Assembly: GCA_034509755.1 (NCBI GenBank)
Contig: CM067548.1
Span: forward strand, 16,196,018 to 16,260,017
DNA length: 64,000 bases
From: Anisodus tanguticus
Lineage: Eukaryota; Streptophyta; Magnoliopsida; Solanales; Solanaceae
Direction: 5' to 3'
In this document: positions 49,611-62,795 of the stretch, piece by piece
Layout of the letters: each line of letters begins with the position of its first letter
Numbering within the stretch: the first letter of the stretch is position 1
Notes under the pieces: generated by a model
What the model was told of the DNA's origin: nothing
What the model saw: the letters and a program-made list of their open reading frames with translations, nothing else
Databases searched by the model: none
Made by a program: the position numbers and the translations under genes

Positions 49611-50279
49611 CGCCCAAGTGCTACAAATCACTCCAAATGAATGATGTAATGCCACCGAGATGGTCATGGTTTTCATTCTATATCGAGTCGTAAGTGATGT
49701 AATTCTAGCCTAAGTGATACAATCATAACTCTAGTTTAATGATGTAATGTCACCGAGATTTCATGGTTTTCATTCTATATCGAGTCGTGTAATGTAATTT
49801 CAACCTAAGTGATGCAATTGTCACTCCAGCTTAATAATGTAATGCAAGCCGAGGTGGTCATGATTTCATTCTATATCGAGTTAGGTGATGTAACTCCGCC
49901 CCAAGTTGCAAATATCACTCCAAATTGAATGATGTAATTCCACCAACATGCTCATGGTTTTCATTCAATATATAGTCGTGAGATGTAATTCTAGCCCAAG
50001 TGTTGTAGTCGTCACTCTAGTTGAATAATGTAATGCCACCGAGATGGTAATGGTTTTCATTCTATATCGAGTCGTGTGATGTAATTCTAGCCTAAGTGAT
50101 GCAAATTGTCACTCTCAAGTTTAATGATGATTAGCCAAGCCGAGATGGTCATGGTTTTCATTCTATATCGAGTTAGGTGATGTAATTCTAGCCTAAGTGA
50201 TACACTCATCACTCTAGTTTAATGATGTAATGCCACCGAGATTTCATGGTTTTCATTCTATATCGAGTCGTGTGATGTA

Positions 50280-50470
50280 ATTTCTAGCCTAAGTGATCAC
50301 TCTAGTTTAATGATGTAATGTCTCACTCCAGCTTAATGATGTAATGCCATTTCATGGTTTTCATTCTATATCGAGTCGTGTGTAATGTAATTTCTAGTTT
50401 AATGATGTAATGTCAGTGATGGTTTTCATTCTATATCGTCGTTGTAATTTCACCCAGTTTTCACTCCGCT
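50280..50470 (+). repeat. Scrambled G position
   Basis: Class-1 and class-2 tails alternate at short spacing (AATGTCTCACTCC, AATGCCATTTCATGG, AATGTCAGTGATGG) with two reduced core boxes. Clean class-3 sequence resumes at about 50490. Confidence 0.7.
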
Positions 50471-51949
50471 TAATGATGTAATGCAAGTCGAGGTGGTCAT
50501 GGATTTCATTCTATATCGAGTTAGGTGATGTAACTCCGCCCAAGTGCTGCACATCACCCAAATTGAATGATGTAATGCCACCGAGATGGTCATGGTTTTC
50601 ATTCTATATCGAGTCGTGATGTAATTCTAGCCTAAGTGATACAATCATAACTCTAGTTTAATGATGTAATGTCACCCGAGATTTCATGGTTTTCATTCTA
50701 TATCGAGTCGTGTAATGTAATTTCAACCTAAGTGATGCAATTGTCACTCCAGCTTAATAATGTAATGCAAGCCGAGGTGGTCATGGATTTCATTCTATAT
50801 CGAGTTAGGTGATGTAACTCCGCCCAAGTGTTGCAAATATCACTCCAAATTGAATGATGTAATTCCACCAACATGCTCATGGTTTTCATTCAATATATAG
50901 TCGAGATGTAATTCTAGCCCAAGTGTTGTAGTCGTCACTCTAGTTGAATAATGTAATGCCACCGAGATGGTAATGGTTTTCATTCTATATCGAGTCGTGT
51001 GATGTAATTCTAGCCTAAGTGATGATAATATCACTCATGACTCAAGTTTAATGATGATTAGCCACCGAGATGGTCATGGTTTTCATTCTATATCGAGTAA
51101 GGTGATGTAATTCTAGCCTAAGTGATACACTCATCACTCTAGTTTAATGATGTAATGCCACCGAGATTTCATGGGTTTTCTTTCTATATCGAGTCGTGTA
51201 ATGTAATTTCGACCTAAGTGATGTTGTTTTCACTCCAGCTTGATGATTTAATGCAAGTCGAGGTGGTCATGGATTTCATTCTATATCGAGTTAGGTGATG
51301 TAACTCCGCCCAAGTGCTACAAATATCATCACTCCAGCTTGAATGATGTAATGCCACCCGAGATGGTCATGGTTTTCATTCTATATCGAGTCGGTGATGT
51401 AATTCTAGCCTAAGTGATACAATCATAACTCTAGTTTAATGATGTAATGTCACCGAGATTTCATGGTTTTCATTCTATATCGAGTCGTGTAATGTAATTT
51501 CAACCTAAGTGATGCAATTGTCACTCCAGCTTAATAATGTAATGCAAGCCGAGTGGTCATGATTTCATTCTATATCGAGTTAGGTGATGTAACTCCGCCC
51601 AAGTGTTGCAAATATCACTCCAAATTGAATGATGTAATGCCACCAAGATGCTCATGGTTTTCATTCAATATATAGTCGTGAGATGTAATTCTAGCCCAAG
51701 TGTTGTTGTCGTCACTCTAGTTGAATAATGTAATGCCACCGAGATGGTAATGGTTTTCATTCTATATCGAGTCGTGTGATGTAATTTCAGCCTAAGTGAT
51801 GCAAATTGTCACTCAAGCTTTAATGATGTAATGCAAGCCGAGGTGGTCATGGATTTCATTCTATATCGAGTTAGGTGATGTAACTCCGCCCAAGTGCTAC
51901 AAATCATCACTCCAGTTTAATGATGTAATGCCAAAATGAGATGGTCATG

Positions 51950-52080
51950 GTTTTCATTCTATATCGAGTCGTGTAATTTAATTTAGCCTAAGTGATATGT
52001 TTCATAACTCTAGTTTAATGATGTAATGTCAATGTCGAGATGTCATGGTTTTTCATTCTATATCGAGTCGGTGATGTAAT
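51950..52080 (+). repeat. Irregular class-1 and class-2 pair
   Basis: An A-like unit reads GTGTAATTTAATTTAGCC and GATATGTTTCATAACTC, and the next unit begins GAGATGTCATGGTTTTTC. They lie in the 1,361-bp D interval from 51648 to 53009, about 14 units long without an internal D. Confidence 0.65.
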
Positions 52081-53094
52081 TTCACCTAAGTGATGCAAAT
52101 TGTCACTCCAGCTTAATGATGTAATGCCAAGCCGAGATGGTCATGGTTTTCATTCTATATCGAGTTAGGTGATGTAATTCTAGCCTAAGTGATACACTCA
52201 TCACTCTAGTTTAATGATGTAATGCCACCGAGATTTCATGGTTTTCATTCAATATCGAGTCGTGTAATGTAATTTCAGCCTAAGTGATGTTGTTTTCACT
52301 CCGCTTAATGATTAATGATGTAATGCAAGTCGAGGTGGTCATGGATTTCATTCTATATCGAGTTAGGTGATGTAACTCCGCCCAAGTGCTACAAATACAA
52401 ATACTCACTCCGTTTAATGATGTAATGCCACCGAGATGGTCATGGTTTTCATTCTATATCGAGTCGTGTGATGTAATTCTAGCCTAAGTGATACACTCAT
52501 CACTCTAGTTTAATGATGTAATGTCACCGAGATTTCATGGTTTTCATTCTATATCGAGTCGTGTAATGTAATTTCACCTAAGTGATGTTGTTTTCACTCC
52601 GCTTAATGATGTAATGCAAGTCGAGGTGGTCATGGATTTCATTCTATATCGAGTTAGGTGATGTAACTCCTACAAGTGCTACATGCATCACTCCGCTGAA
52701 TGATGTAATGCCACCGAGATGGTCATGGTTTTCATTCTATATCGTAAGTGTGATGTAATTCTAGCCTAAGTGATACAATCATAAACTCTAGTTTAATGAT
52801 GTAATGTCACCGAGATTTCATGGTTTTCATTCTATATCGAGTCGTGTAATGTAATTTCAACCTAAGTGATGCAATTGTCACTCCAGCTTAATAATGTAAT
52901 GCAAGCCGAGGTGGTCATGGATTTCATTCTATATCGAGTTAGGTGATGTAACTCCGCCCAAGTGTTGCAAATATCACTCCAAATTGAATGATGTAATGCC
53001 ACCAAAAGATGCTCATGGTTTTCATTCAATATATAGTCGTGATGTAATTCTAGCCCAAGTGTTGTTGTCGTCACTCTAGTTGAATAATGTAATG

Positions 53095-53190
53095 CCACTA
53101 TATCGAGATGTAATTCATGTTTTCATTCTATATCGATGTCGTGTAGATGGTCATGTAATTCGAGTAATTCTAAGTGATGCAGCTTTGTCA
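53095..53190 (+). repeat. Scrambled D2/E* boundary
   Basis: GCCACTATATCGAGATG fuses a D tail to a core box, and CGATGTCGTGTAGATGGTC and CGAGTAATTCTAAG follow. The tail ends as a class-2 unit (CAAGTCGAG). Confidence 0.68.
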
Positions 53191-53487
53191 CTCCAGCTTA
53201 ATGATGTAATGCAAGTCGAGGTGGTCATGGATTTCATTCTATATCGAGTTAGGTGATGTAACTCCGCCCAAGTGCTACAAATATCACTCCAAATGAATGA
53301 TGTAATGCCACCGAGATGGTCATGGTTTTCATTCTATATCGAGTCGTGTGATGTAATTCTAGCCTAAGTGATACAATCATAACTCTAGTTTAATGATGTA
53401 ATGTCACCGAGATTTCATGGTTTTCATTCTATATCGAGTCGTGTAATGTAATTTCAACCTAAGTGATGCATTTGTCACTCCAGCTTA

Positions 53488-53523
53488 ATAATGTAATGCA
53501 AGCCGATAATGTAATGCAAGTCG
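53488..53523 (+). repeat. 18-bp tandem duplication in a B tail
   Basis: ATAATGTAATGCAAGCCG is followed by the same word with one change (GCCG to GTCG). The second copy carries a G-type ending, so the duplication joins B-type and G-type tails. Confidence 0.85.
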
Positions 53524-56500
53524 AGGTGGTCATGCATTTCATTCTATATCGAGTTAGGTGATGTAACTCCGCCCAAGTGTTGCACATCATCACTCCAGCT
53601 TGAATGATGTAATTCCACCAACATGCTCATGGTTTTCATTCAATATATAGTCGAGATGTAATTCTAGCCCAAGTGTTGTAGTCGTCACTCTAGTTGAATA
53701 ATGTAATGCCACCGAGATGGTAATGGTTTTCATTCTATATCGAGTCGTGTGATGTAATTCTAGCCTAAGTGATACTTGACTCAAGTTTAATGATGATTAG
53801 CCACCGAGATGGTCATGGTTTTCATTCTATATCGAGTAAGGTGATGTAATTCTAGCCTAAGTGATACACTCATCACTCTAGTTTAATGATGTAATGCCAC
53901 CGAGATTTCATGGGTTTCTTTCTATATCGAGTCGTGTAATGTAATTTCGACCTAAGTGATGTTGTTTTCACTCCAGCTTTGATGATTTAATGCAAGTCGA
54001 GGTGGTCATGGATTTCATTCTATATCGAGTTAGGTGTGTAACTCCGCCCAAGTGCTACAAATATCACTCCAATGAATGATGTAATGCCACCGAGATGGTC
54101 ATGGTTTTCATTCTATATCGAGTCGTGTGATGTAATTCTAGCCTAAGTGATACAAATATAACTCTAGTTTAATGATGTAATGTCACCGAGATTTCATGGT
54201 TTTCATTCTATATCGAGTCGTGTAATGTAATTTCAACCTAAGTGATGCAATTGTCACTCCAGCTTAATAATGTAATGCAAGCCGAGGTGGTCATGGATTT
54301 CATTCTATATCGAGTTAGGTGATGTAACTCCGCCCAAGTGTTGCGCAATCACTCCAGCTTGAATGATGTAATGCCAATGCCGAGATGGTCATGGTTTTCA
54401 TTCTATATAGTCGTGATGATGTAATTCTAGCCTAAGTGATACAATATCATAACTCTAGTTTAATGATGTAATGTCACCGAGATGATGTAATGTCATGATT
54501 TCATTTTTCATTCTATATCGAGTCGTGTAATGTAATTTCAACCCTTGATGCAATTGTCACTCCAGCTTAATGATGTAATGCAAGTCGAGGTGGTCATGGA
54601 TTTCATTCTATATCGAGTTAGGTGATGTAACTCCGGCCCAAGTGCTACAAATATCACTCCGCTTGAATGATGTAATGCCACCGAGATGGTCATGGTTTTC
54701 ATTCTATATCGAGTCGTGTGATGTAATTCTAGCCTAAGTGATACAATCATAACTCTAGTTTAATGATGTAATGTCACCGAGATTTCATGGTTTTCATTCT
54801 ATATCGAGTCGTGTAATGTAATTTCAGCCTAAGTGATGCAATTGTCACTCCAGCTTAATAATGTAATGCAAGCCGAGGTGGTCATGGATTTCATTCTATA
54901 TCGAGTTAGGTGATGTAACTCCGCCCAAGTGTTGCAATCACTCCAGCTTGAATGATGTAATGCCAATTCCAAACATGCTCATGGTTTTCATTCAATATAT
55001 AGTCGTGAGATGTAATTCTAGCCCAAGTGTTGTAGTCGTCGTACTCTAGTTGAATAATGTAATGCCACCGAGATGGTAATGGTTTTCATTCTATATCGAG
55101 TCGTGTGATGTAATTCTAGCCTAAGTGATACAAATCATCACTCAAGTTTAATGATGATTAGCCACCGAGATGGTCATGGTTTTCATTCTATATCGAGTAA
55201 GGTGATGTAATTCTAGCCTAAGTGATACACTCATCACTCTAGTTTAATGATGTAATGCCACCGAGATTTCATGGGTTTTTTCTTTCTATATCGAGTCGTG
55301 TAATGTAATTTCGACCTAAGTGATGTTGTTTTCACTCCAGCTTTATGATTTAATGCAAGTCGAGGTGGTCATGGATTTCATTCTATATCGAGTTAGGTGA
55401 TGTAACTCCGCCCAAGTGCTACAATCACTCCGCTTGAATGATGTAATGCCAATGATGTAATGCCACCGAGATGGTCATGGTTTTCATTCTATATCGAGTC
55501 GTGATGTAATTCTAGCCTAAGTGATACAATCATAACTCTAGTTTAATGATGATGAAATGTCACCGAGATTTCATGGTTTTCATTCTATATCGAGTCGTGT
55601 AATGTAATTTCAACCTAAGTGATGCAATTGTCACTCCAGCTTAATAATGTAATGCAAGCCGAGGTGGTCATGGATTTCATTCTATATCGAGTTAGGTGAT
55701 GTAACTCCGCCCAAGTGTTGCAAATATCACTCCAGCTGAATGATGTAATTCCACCAACATGCTCATGGTTTTCATTCAATATATAGTCGTGAGATGTAAT
55801 TCTAGCCCAAGTGTTGTAGTCGTCACTCTAGTTGAATAATGTAATGCCACCGAGATGGTAATGGTTTTCATTCTATATCGAGTCGTGATGTAATTCTAGC
55901 CTAAGTGATACAAATATCACTCAAGTTTAATGATGATTAGCCAATACCGAGATGGTCATGGTTTTCATTCTATATCGAGTAAGGTGATGTAATTCTAGCC
56001 TAAGTGATACACTCATCACTCTAGTTTAATGATGTAATGCCACCGAGATTTCTGGTTTTCTTTCTATATCGAGTCGTGTAATGTAATTTCGACCTAAGTG
56101 ATGTTGTTTTCACTCCAGCTTGATGATGTAATGCAAGTCGAGGTGGTCATGGATTTCATTCTATATCGAGTTAGGTGATGTAACTCCGGCCCAAGTGCTA
56201 CAAATATCACTCCAAATTGAATGATGTAATGCCACCGAGATGGTCATGGTTTTCATTCTATATCGAGTCGTGTGATGTAATTCTAGCCTAAGTGATACAA
56301 ATCATAACTCTAGTTTAATGATGTAATGTCACCGAGATTTCATGGTTTTCATTCTATATCGAGTCGTGTAATGTAATTTCAACCTAAGTGATGCAATTGT
56401 CACTCCAGCTTAATAATGTAATGCAAGTCGAGGTGGTCATGGATTTCATTCTATATCGAGTTAGGTGATGTAACTCCGCCCAAGTGTTGTACAAATCATC

Positions 56501-56584
56501 ACTCCAAATTGAATGATGTAATGCCACCAAGATGGTCATGGTTTTCATTCAATATATAGTCGAGATGTAATTCTAGCCTAAGTG

Positions 56585-56770
56585 ATACAACTCTAGTTTA
56601 ATAATGTAACTCTAGTTTAATAATGTAATGTCAAGTGATGCGAGATTTCATGGTTTTCATTCTATTCTATATCGAGTCGTGTAATGTAATTTCAGCCTAA
56701 GTGATGCAATTGTCACTCCAGCTTAATGATGTAATGCAAGCGAATGTAATGAGGTGGTCATGGTTTTCAT
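56585..56770 (+). repeat. Irregular patch after a hybrid D
   Basis: Two copies of AACTCTAGTTTAATAATGTA lie in tandem (near 56589-56628), then GTCAAGTGATGCGAG, CATTCTATTCTATATCG and CAAGCGAATGTAATGAGG. From about 56840 the array continues as A-B-H-A-B-C. Confidence 0.7.
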
Positions 56771-58799
56771 TCTATATCGAGTTAGGTGATGTAACTCCGC
56801 CCAAGTGTGACTACACTCATCACTCCAGCTTAATGATGTAATGCCACCGAGATGGTCATGGTTTTCATTCTATATCGAGTCGTGATGTAATTCTAGCCTA
56901 AGTGATACAAATATAACTCTAGTTTAATGATGTAATGTCACCGAGATTTCATGGTTTTCATTCTATATCGAGTCGTGTAATGTAATTTCAACCTAAGTGA
57001 TGCAATTGTTTTCACTCCAGCTTTAATGATGTAATGCAAGTCGAGGTGGTCATGGATTTCATTCTATATCGAGTTAGGTGATGTAACTCCGCCCAAGTGC
57101 TACAAATCATCACTCCAATATGAATGATGTAATGCCACCGAGATGGTCATGGTTTTCATTCTATATCGAGTCGTGTGATGTAATTCTAGCCTAAGTGATA
57201 CAATCATAACTCTAGTTTAATGATGTAATGTCACCGAGATTTCATGGTTTTCATTCTATATCGAGTCGTGTAATGTAATTTCAGCCTAAGTGATGCAATT
57301 GTCACTCCAGCTTAATAATGTAATGCAAGCCGAGGTGGTCATGGATTTCATTCTATATCGAGTTAGGTGATGTAACTCCGCCCAAGTGTTGCACAATATC
57401 ACTCCAGCTTGAATGATGTAATTCCACCAACATGCTCATGGTTTTCATTCAATATATAGTCGTGAGATGTAATTCTAGCCCAAGTGTTGTAGTCGTCACT
57501 CTAGTTGAATAATGTAATGCCACCGAGATGGTAATGGTTTTCATTCTATATCGAGTCGTGTGATGTAATTCTAGCCTAAGTGATGAATCACTCAAGTTTA
57601 ATGATGATTAGCCAAGCCGAGATGGTCATGGTTTTCATTCTATATCGAGTAAGGTGATGTAATTCTAGCCTAAGTGATACACTCATCACTCTAGTTTAAT
57701 GATGTAATGCCACCGAGATTTCATGGGTTTTTTCTATATCGAGTCGTGTAATGTAATTTCGACCTAAGTGATGTTGTTTTCACTCCCAGCTTGATGATTT
57801 AATGCAAGTCGAGGTGGTCATGGATTTCATTCTATATCGAGTTAGGTGATGTAACTCCGGCCCAAGTGCTACAAATCATCACTCCAAATTGAATGATGTA
57901 ATGCCACCGAGATGGTCATGGTTTTCATTCTATATCGAGTCGTGTGATGTAATTCTAGCCTAAGTGATACAATCATAACTCTAGTTTAATGATGTAATGT
58001 CACCGAGATTTCATGGTTTTCATTCTATATCGAGTCGTGTAATGTAATTTCAACCTAAGTGATGCAATTGTCACTCCGCATGAATGTAATGTAATGCAAG
58101 CCGAGGTGGTCATGGATTTCATTCTATATCGAGTTAGGTGATGTAACTCCGCCCAAGTGTTGCAAATATCTCATCACTCCAAATTGAATGATGTAATTCC
58201 AACCAACATGCTCATGGTTTTCATTCAATATATAGTCGTGAGATGTAATTCTAGCCCAAGTGTTGTAGTCGTCACTCTAGTTGAATAATGTAATGCCACC
58301 GAGATGGTAATGGTTTTCATTCTATATCGAGTCGTGTGATGTAATTCTAGCCTAAGTGATGCAAATTGTCACTCCAAGCTTTAATGATGTAATGCAAGTG
58401 AGGTGGTCATGGATTTCATTCTATATCGAGTTAGGTGATGTAACTCCGCCAAGTGCACTCAATCCCAGTTTAATGATGATTAGCCACCGAGATGGTCATG
58501 GTTTTCATTCTATATCGAGTAAGGTGATGTAATTCTAGCCTAAGTGATACACTCATCACTCTAGTTTAATGATGTAATGCCACCGAGATTTCATGGTTTT
58601 CTTTCTATATCGAGTCGTGTAATGTAATTTCACCTAAGTGATGTTGTTTTCACTCCAGCTTTAATGATGTAATGCAAGTCGAGGTGGTCATGGATTTCAT
58701 TCTATATCGAGTTAGGTGATGTAACTCCGCCCAAGTGCTACATAAATTGAATGATGTAATGCCACCCGAGATGGTCATGGTTTTCATTCTATATCGAGT

Positions 58800-58946
58800 C
58801 ATGATGTAACTCCGATACAATCATAACTCTAGTTTAATGATGTAATGCCACCGAGGTTTCATGGTTTTCATTCTATATCGAGTTAGTGATGTAATTCAGC
58901 CAAGTGATACAATCACTCCAAGCTTTAATGATGTAATGCCACCGAG
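58800..58946 (+). repeat. Irregular units before the A-B-H run
   Basis: A shortened class-1 unit (GTAACTCCGATACAATC) is followed by a unit with class-2 head GTTTCATGG, class-3 GAGTTAGTGATG and class-1 hinge and tail. The ordered A-B-H trimer starts immediately after, so this may mark the edge of that amplification. Confidence 0.68.
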
Positions 58947-60099
58947 ATGGTCATGGTTTTCATTCTATATCGAGTCGGTGATGTAATTCTAGCCTAAGTG
59001 ATACAATCATAACTCTAGTTTAATGATGTAATGTCACCGAGATTTCATGGTTTTCATTCTATATCGAGTCGTGTAATGTAATTTCAGCCTAAGTGATGCA
59101 AATTGTCACTCCGCTTTAATGATGTAATGCAAGTCGAGGTGGTCATGGATTTCATTCTATATCGAGTTAGGTGATGTAACTCCGCCCAAGTGCTACAAAT
59201 CATCACTCCAGCTTAAATGATGTAATGCCACCGAGATGGTCATGGTTTTCATTCTATATCGAGTCGTGATGTAATTCTAGCCTAAGTGATACAATCATAA
59301 CTCTAGTTTAATGATGTAATGTCACCGAGATTTCATGGTTTTCATTCTATATCGAGTCGTAATGTAATTTCAGCCTAAGTGATGCAGTTTGTACTCCGCT
59401 TATTTCAATGATGTAATGCAAGCCGAGGTGGTCATGGATTTCATTCTATATCGAGTTAGGTGATGTAACTCCCCCAAGTGCTACACTCATCACTCCAATT
59501 TTCTAATGATGTAATGCCACCGAGATGGTCATGGTTTTCATTCTATATCGAGTCGTGATGTAATTCTAGCCTAAGTGATACAATCATAACTCTAGTTTAA
59601 TGATGTAATGTCACCGAGATTTCATGGTTTTCATTCTATATCGAGTCGTGTAATGTAATTTCACCTAAGTGATGCAATTGTCACTCCAGCTTAATGATGT
59701 AATGCAAGTCGAGGTGGTCATGGATTTCATTCTATATCGAGTTAGGTGATGTAACTCCGGCCCAATGCTACAAATATCACTCCGCTTGAATGATGTAATG
59801 CCACCGAGATGGTCATGGTTTTCATTCTATATCGAGTCGTGTGATGTAATTCTAGCCTAAGTGATACAATCATAACTCTAGTTTAATGATGTAATGTCAC
59901 ACGATTTCATGGTTTTCATTCTATATCGAGTCGTGTAATGTAATTTCAGCCTAAGTGATGCAATGTCACTCCGCTTAATGATGTAATGCAAGCCGAGGTG
60001 GTCATGGATTTCATTCTATATCGAGTTAGGTGATGTAACTCCGCCCAAGTGCTACAAATCATCACTCCGCTGCTGAATGAATGATGTAATGCCACCGAG
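58947..60099 (+). repeat. Pure three-monomer repeat run (A-B-H) x4
   Basis: Unit starts read in order: A 58947, B 59042, H 59139; A 59236, B 59330, H 59428; A 59525, B 59619, H 59714; A 59809, B ~59904, H 59998; then A 60100, B 60197, C 60295, D 60392. The trimer periods are 289, 289, 284 and 291 bp. B units here mostly read TTTCAGCCTAAG or TTTCACCTAAG, intermediate between canonical B and G. D, E, F and G1 are absent. This accounts for part of the 2,184-bp gap between D units, the longest in the window. Confidence 0.88.
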
Positions 60100-62399
60100 A
60101 TGGTCATGGTTTTCATTCTATATCGAGTCGTGTGTATGTAATTCTAGCCTAAGTGATACAATCATAACTCTAGTTTAATGATGTAATGTCACCGAGATTT
60201 CATGGTTTTCATTCTATATCGAGTCGTGTAATGTAATTTCAACCTAAGTGATGCAAATGTTGTCACTCCGCTTAATAATGTAATGCAAGCCGAGGTGGTC
60301 ATGATTTCATTCTATATCGAGTTAGGTGATGTAACTCCGCCCAAGTGTTGCGCATCATCATCCTCCAGCTGAATGATGTAATTCCACCAACATGCTCATG
60401 GTTTTCATTCAATATATAGTCGAGATGTAATTCTAGCCCAAGTGTTGTAGTCGTCACTCTAGTTGAATAATGTAATGCCACCGAGATGGTAATGGTTTTC
60501 ATTCTATATCGAGTCGTGTGATGTAATTCTAGCCTAAGTGATACAAAATCATCACTCAAGTTTAATGATGATTAGCCAATGAGATGGTCATGGTTTTCAT
60601 TCTATATCGAGTAAGGTGATGTAATTCTAGCCTAAGTGATACACTCATCACTCTAGTTTAATGATGTAATGCCACCGAGATTTCATGGGTTTCTTTCTAT
60701 ATCGAGTCGTGTAATGTAATTTCGACCTAAGTGATGTTGTTTTCACTCCAGCTTGATGATTTAATGCAAGTCAGGTGGTCATGGATTTCATTCTATATCG
60801 AGTTAGGTGATGTAACTCCGCCCAAGTGCTACAAATATCACTCCAAATTGAATGATGTAATGCCACCGAGATGGTCATGGTTTTCATTCTATATCGAGTC
60901 GTGATGTAATTCTAGCCTAAGTGATACAAATCATAACTCTAGTTTAATGATGTAATGTCACCGAGATTTCATGGTTTTCATTCTATATCGAGTCGTGTAA
61001 TGTAATTTCAACCTAAGTGATGCAATTGTCACTCCAGCTTAATAATGTAATGCAAGCCGAGGTGGTCATGGATTTCATTCTATATCGAGTTAGGTGATGT
61101 AACTCCGCCCAAGTGTTGTTGCAAATCACTCCAGCTTGAATGATGTAATGCCACCAAGATGCTCATGGTTTTCATTCAATATATCGAGTCGTGATGTAAT
61201 TCTAGCCTAAGTGATGTAGTCGTACTCTAGTTGAATAATGTAATGCCACCGAGATTTCAATGGTTTTCATTCTATATCGAGTCGTGATGTAATTTCAGCC
61301 TAAGTGATGCAATTGTCACTCACTTAATAATGATGTGCAAGCCGAGGTGGTCATGGATTTCATTCTATATCGAGTTAGGTGATGTAACTCCGCCCAAGTG
61401 CTGCAAATCATCACTCCAGCTTGAATGATGTAATGCCACCGAGATGGTCATGGTTTTCATTCTATATCGTAGTCGTGATGTAATTCTAGCCTAAGTGATA
61501 CACTCATCAATCTACTCTAGTTTAATGATGTAATGCCACCGAGATTTCATGGTTTTCATTCTATATCGAGTCGTGTAATGTAATTTCACCTAAGTGATGC
61601 AAATGTTTTCACTCCAGTTTAATGATGTAATGCAAGTCGAGGTGGTCATGGATTTCATTCTATATCGAGTTAGGTGATGTAACTCCGCCCAAGTGCTACA
61701 AATCATCACTCCAAATTGAATGATGTAATGCCACCGAGATGGTCATGGTTTTCATTCTATATCGAGTCGTGTGATGTAATTCTAGCCTAAGTGATACAAT
61801 CATAACTCTAGTTTAATGATGTAATGTCACCGAGATTTCATGGTTTTCATTCTATATCGAGTCGTGTAATGTAATTTCAACCTAAGTGATGCAATTGTCA
61901 CTCCGCTTAATAATGTAATGCAAGCCGAGGTGGTCATGGATTTCATTCTATATCGAGTTAGGTGATGTAACTCCGCCCAAGTGTTGCACTATCACTCCAC
62001 TCCGCTTGAATGATGTAATGCCACCAAGATGCTCATGGTTTTCATTCAATATATAGTCGTGATGTAATTCTAGCCCAAGTGTTGTAGTCGTCACTCTAGT
62101 TGAATAATGTAATGCCACCGAGATTTAATGGTTTTCATTCTATATCGAGTCGTGATGTAATTTCTAGCCTAAGTGATGCACAATTGTCACACTCAAGTTT
62201 AATGATGTAATGCAAGCCGAGGTGGTCATGGTTTCATTCTATATCGAGTTAGGTGATGTAACTCTAGCCCAAGTGCTACACTCATCACTCTAGTTTAATG
62301 ATGTAATGCCACCGAGATGGTCATGGTTTTCATTCTATATCGAGTCGTGTATGTAATTCTAGCCTAAGTGATACAATCATAACTCTAGTTTAATGAATG

Positions 62400-62475
62400 T
62401 AATGTCACCGAGATTTCATTTTCATTCTATATCGAGATCATGGTATATCGAATGTAATGTAATTTCACCTAAGTG
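62400..62475 (+). repeat. Broken class-2 unit
   Basis: The head is reduced to ATTTCATTTTCATTC, the core runs into GAGATCATGGTATATCG, and the rest is class-2. The H, A, B, C, D order then resumes. Confidence 0.68.
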
Positions 62476-62749
62476 ATGTTTTCACTCCAGCTTAATGATG
62501 TAATGCAAGTCGAGGTGGTCATGGATTTCATTCTATATCGAGTTAGGTGATGTAACTCCGCCCAAGTGCTGTGCACAATATCACTCCAGCTTGAATGATG
62601 TAATGCCACCGAGATGGTCATGGTTTTCATTCTATATCGAGTCGTGTGATGTAATTCTAGCCTAAGTGATACAATCATAACTCTAGTTTAATGATGTAAT
62701 GTCACCGAGATTTCATGGTTTTCATTCTATATCGAGTCGTGTAATGTAA

Positions 62750-62795
62750 TTTCAAATGATGCAATTGTAAGTGATGCAATGTAATTGTCACTCCA
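62750..62795 (+). repeat. Local duplication in a B hinge
   Basis: GATGCAATTGTAAGTGATGC-AATGTAATTGTC duplicates the GATGCAATTGT hinge of B. CCTAAG is missing from its normal place and AAGTGATGC is repeated. Confidence 0.75.

Larger units (their letters stand above)
53009..53622 (+). repeat. Six-monomer-length copy with broken D/E* boundary
   Basis: D2 runs into a scrambled stretch at 53095-53190 in place of E*, then H, A, a B whose tail is tandemly duplicated (53488-53523), and C with CATGCATTTC. The overall length is six units plus the small duplication. Confidence 0.7.

Noticed and set aside
369..62678. Many minus-strand open reading frames of 61-119 codons with MKTM/RYRMK/ELHH repeats
   Set aside because: They are all the same monomer read in its one mostly open frame. 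Their ends fall wherever a 1-2 base indel or a D/E-type stop occurs, starts vary, none exceeds 119 codons, and there is no domain or coding signal. An unbroken 32-codon frame is expected by chance in some frame of a 96-bp unit.
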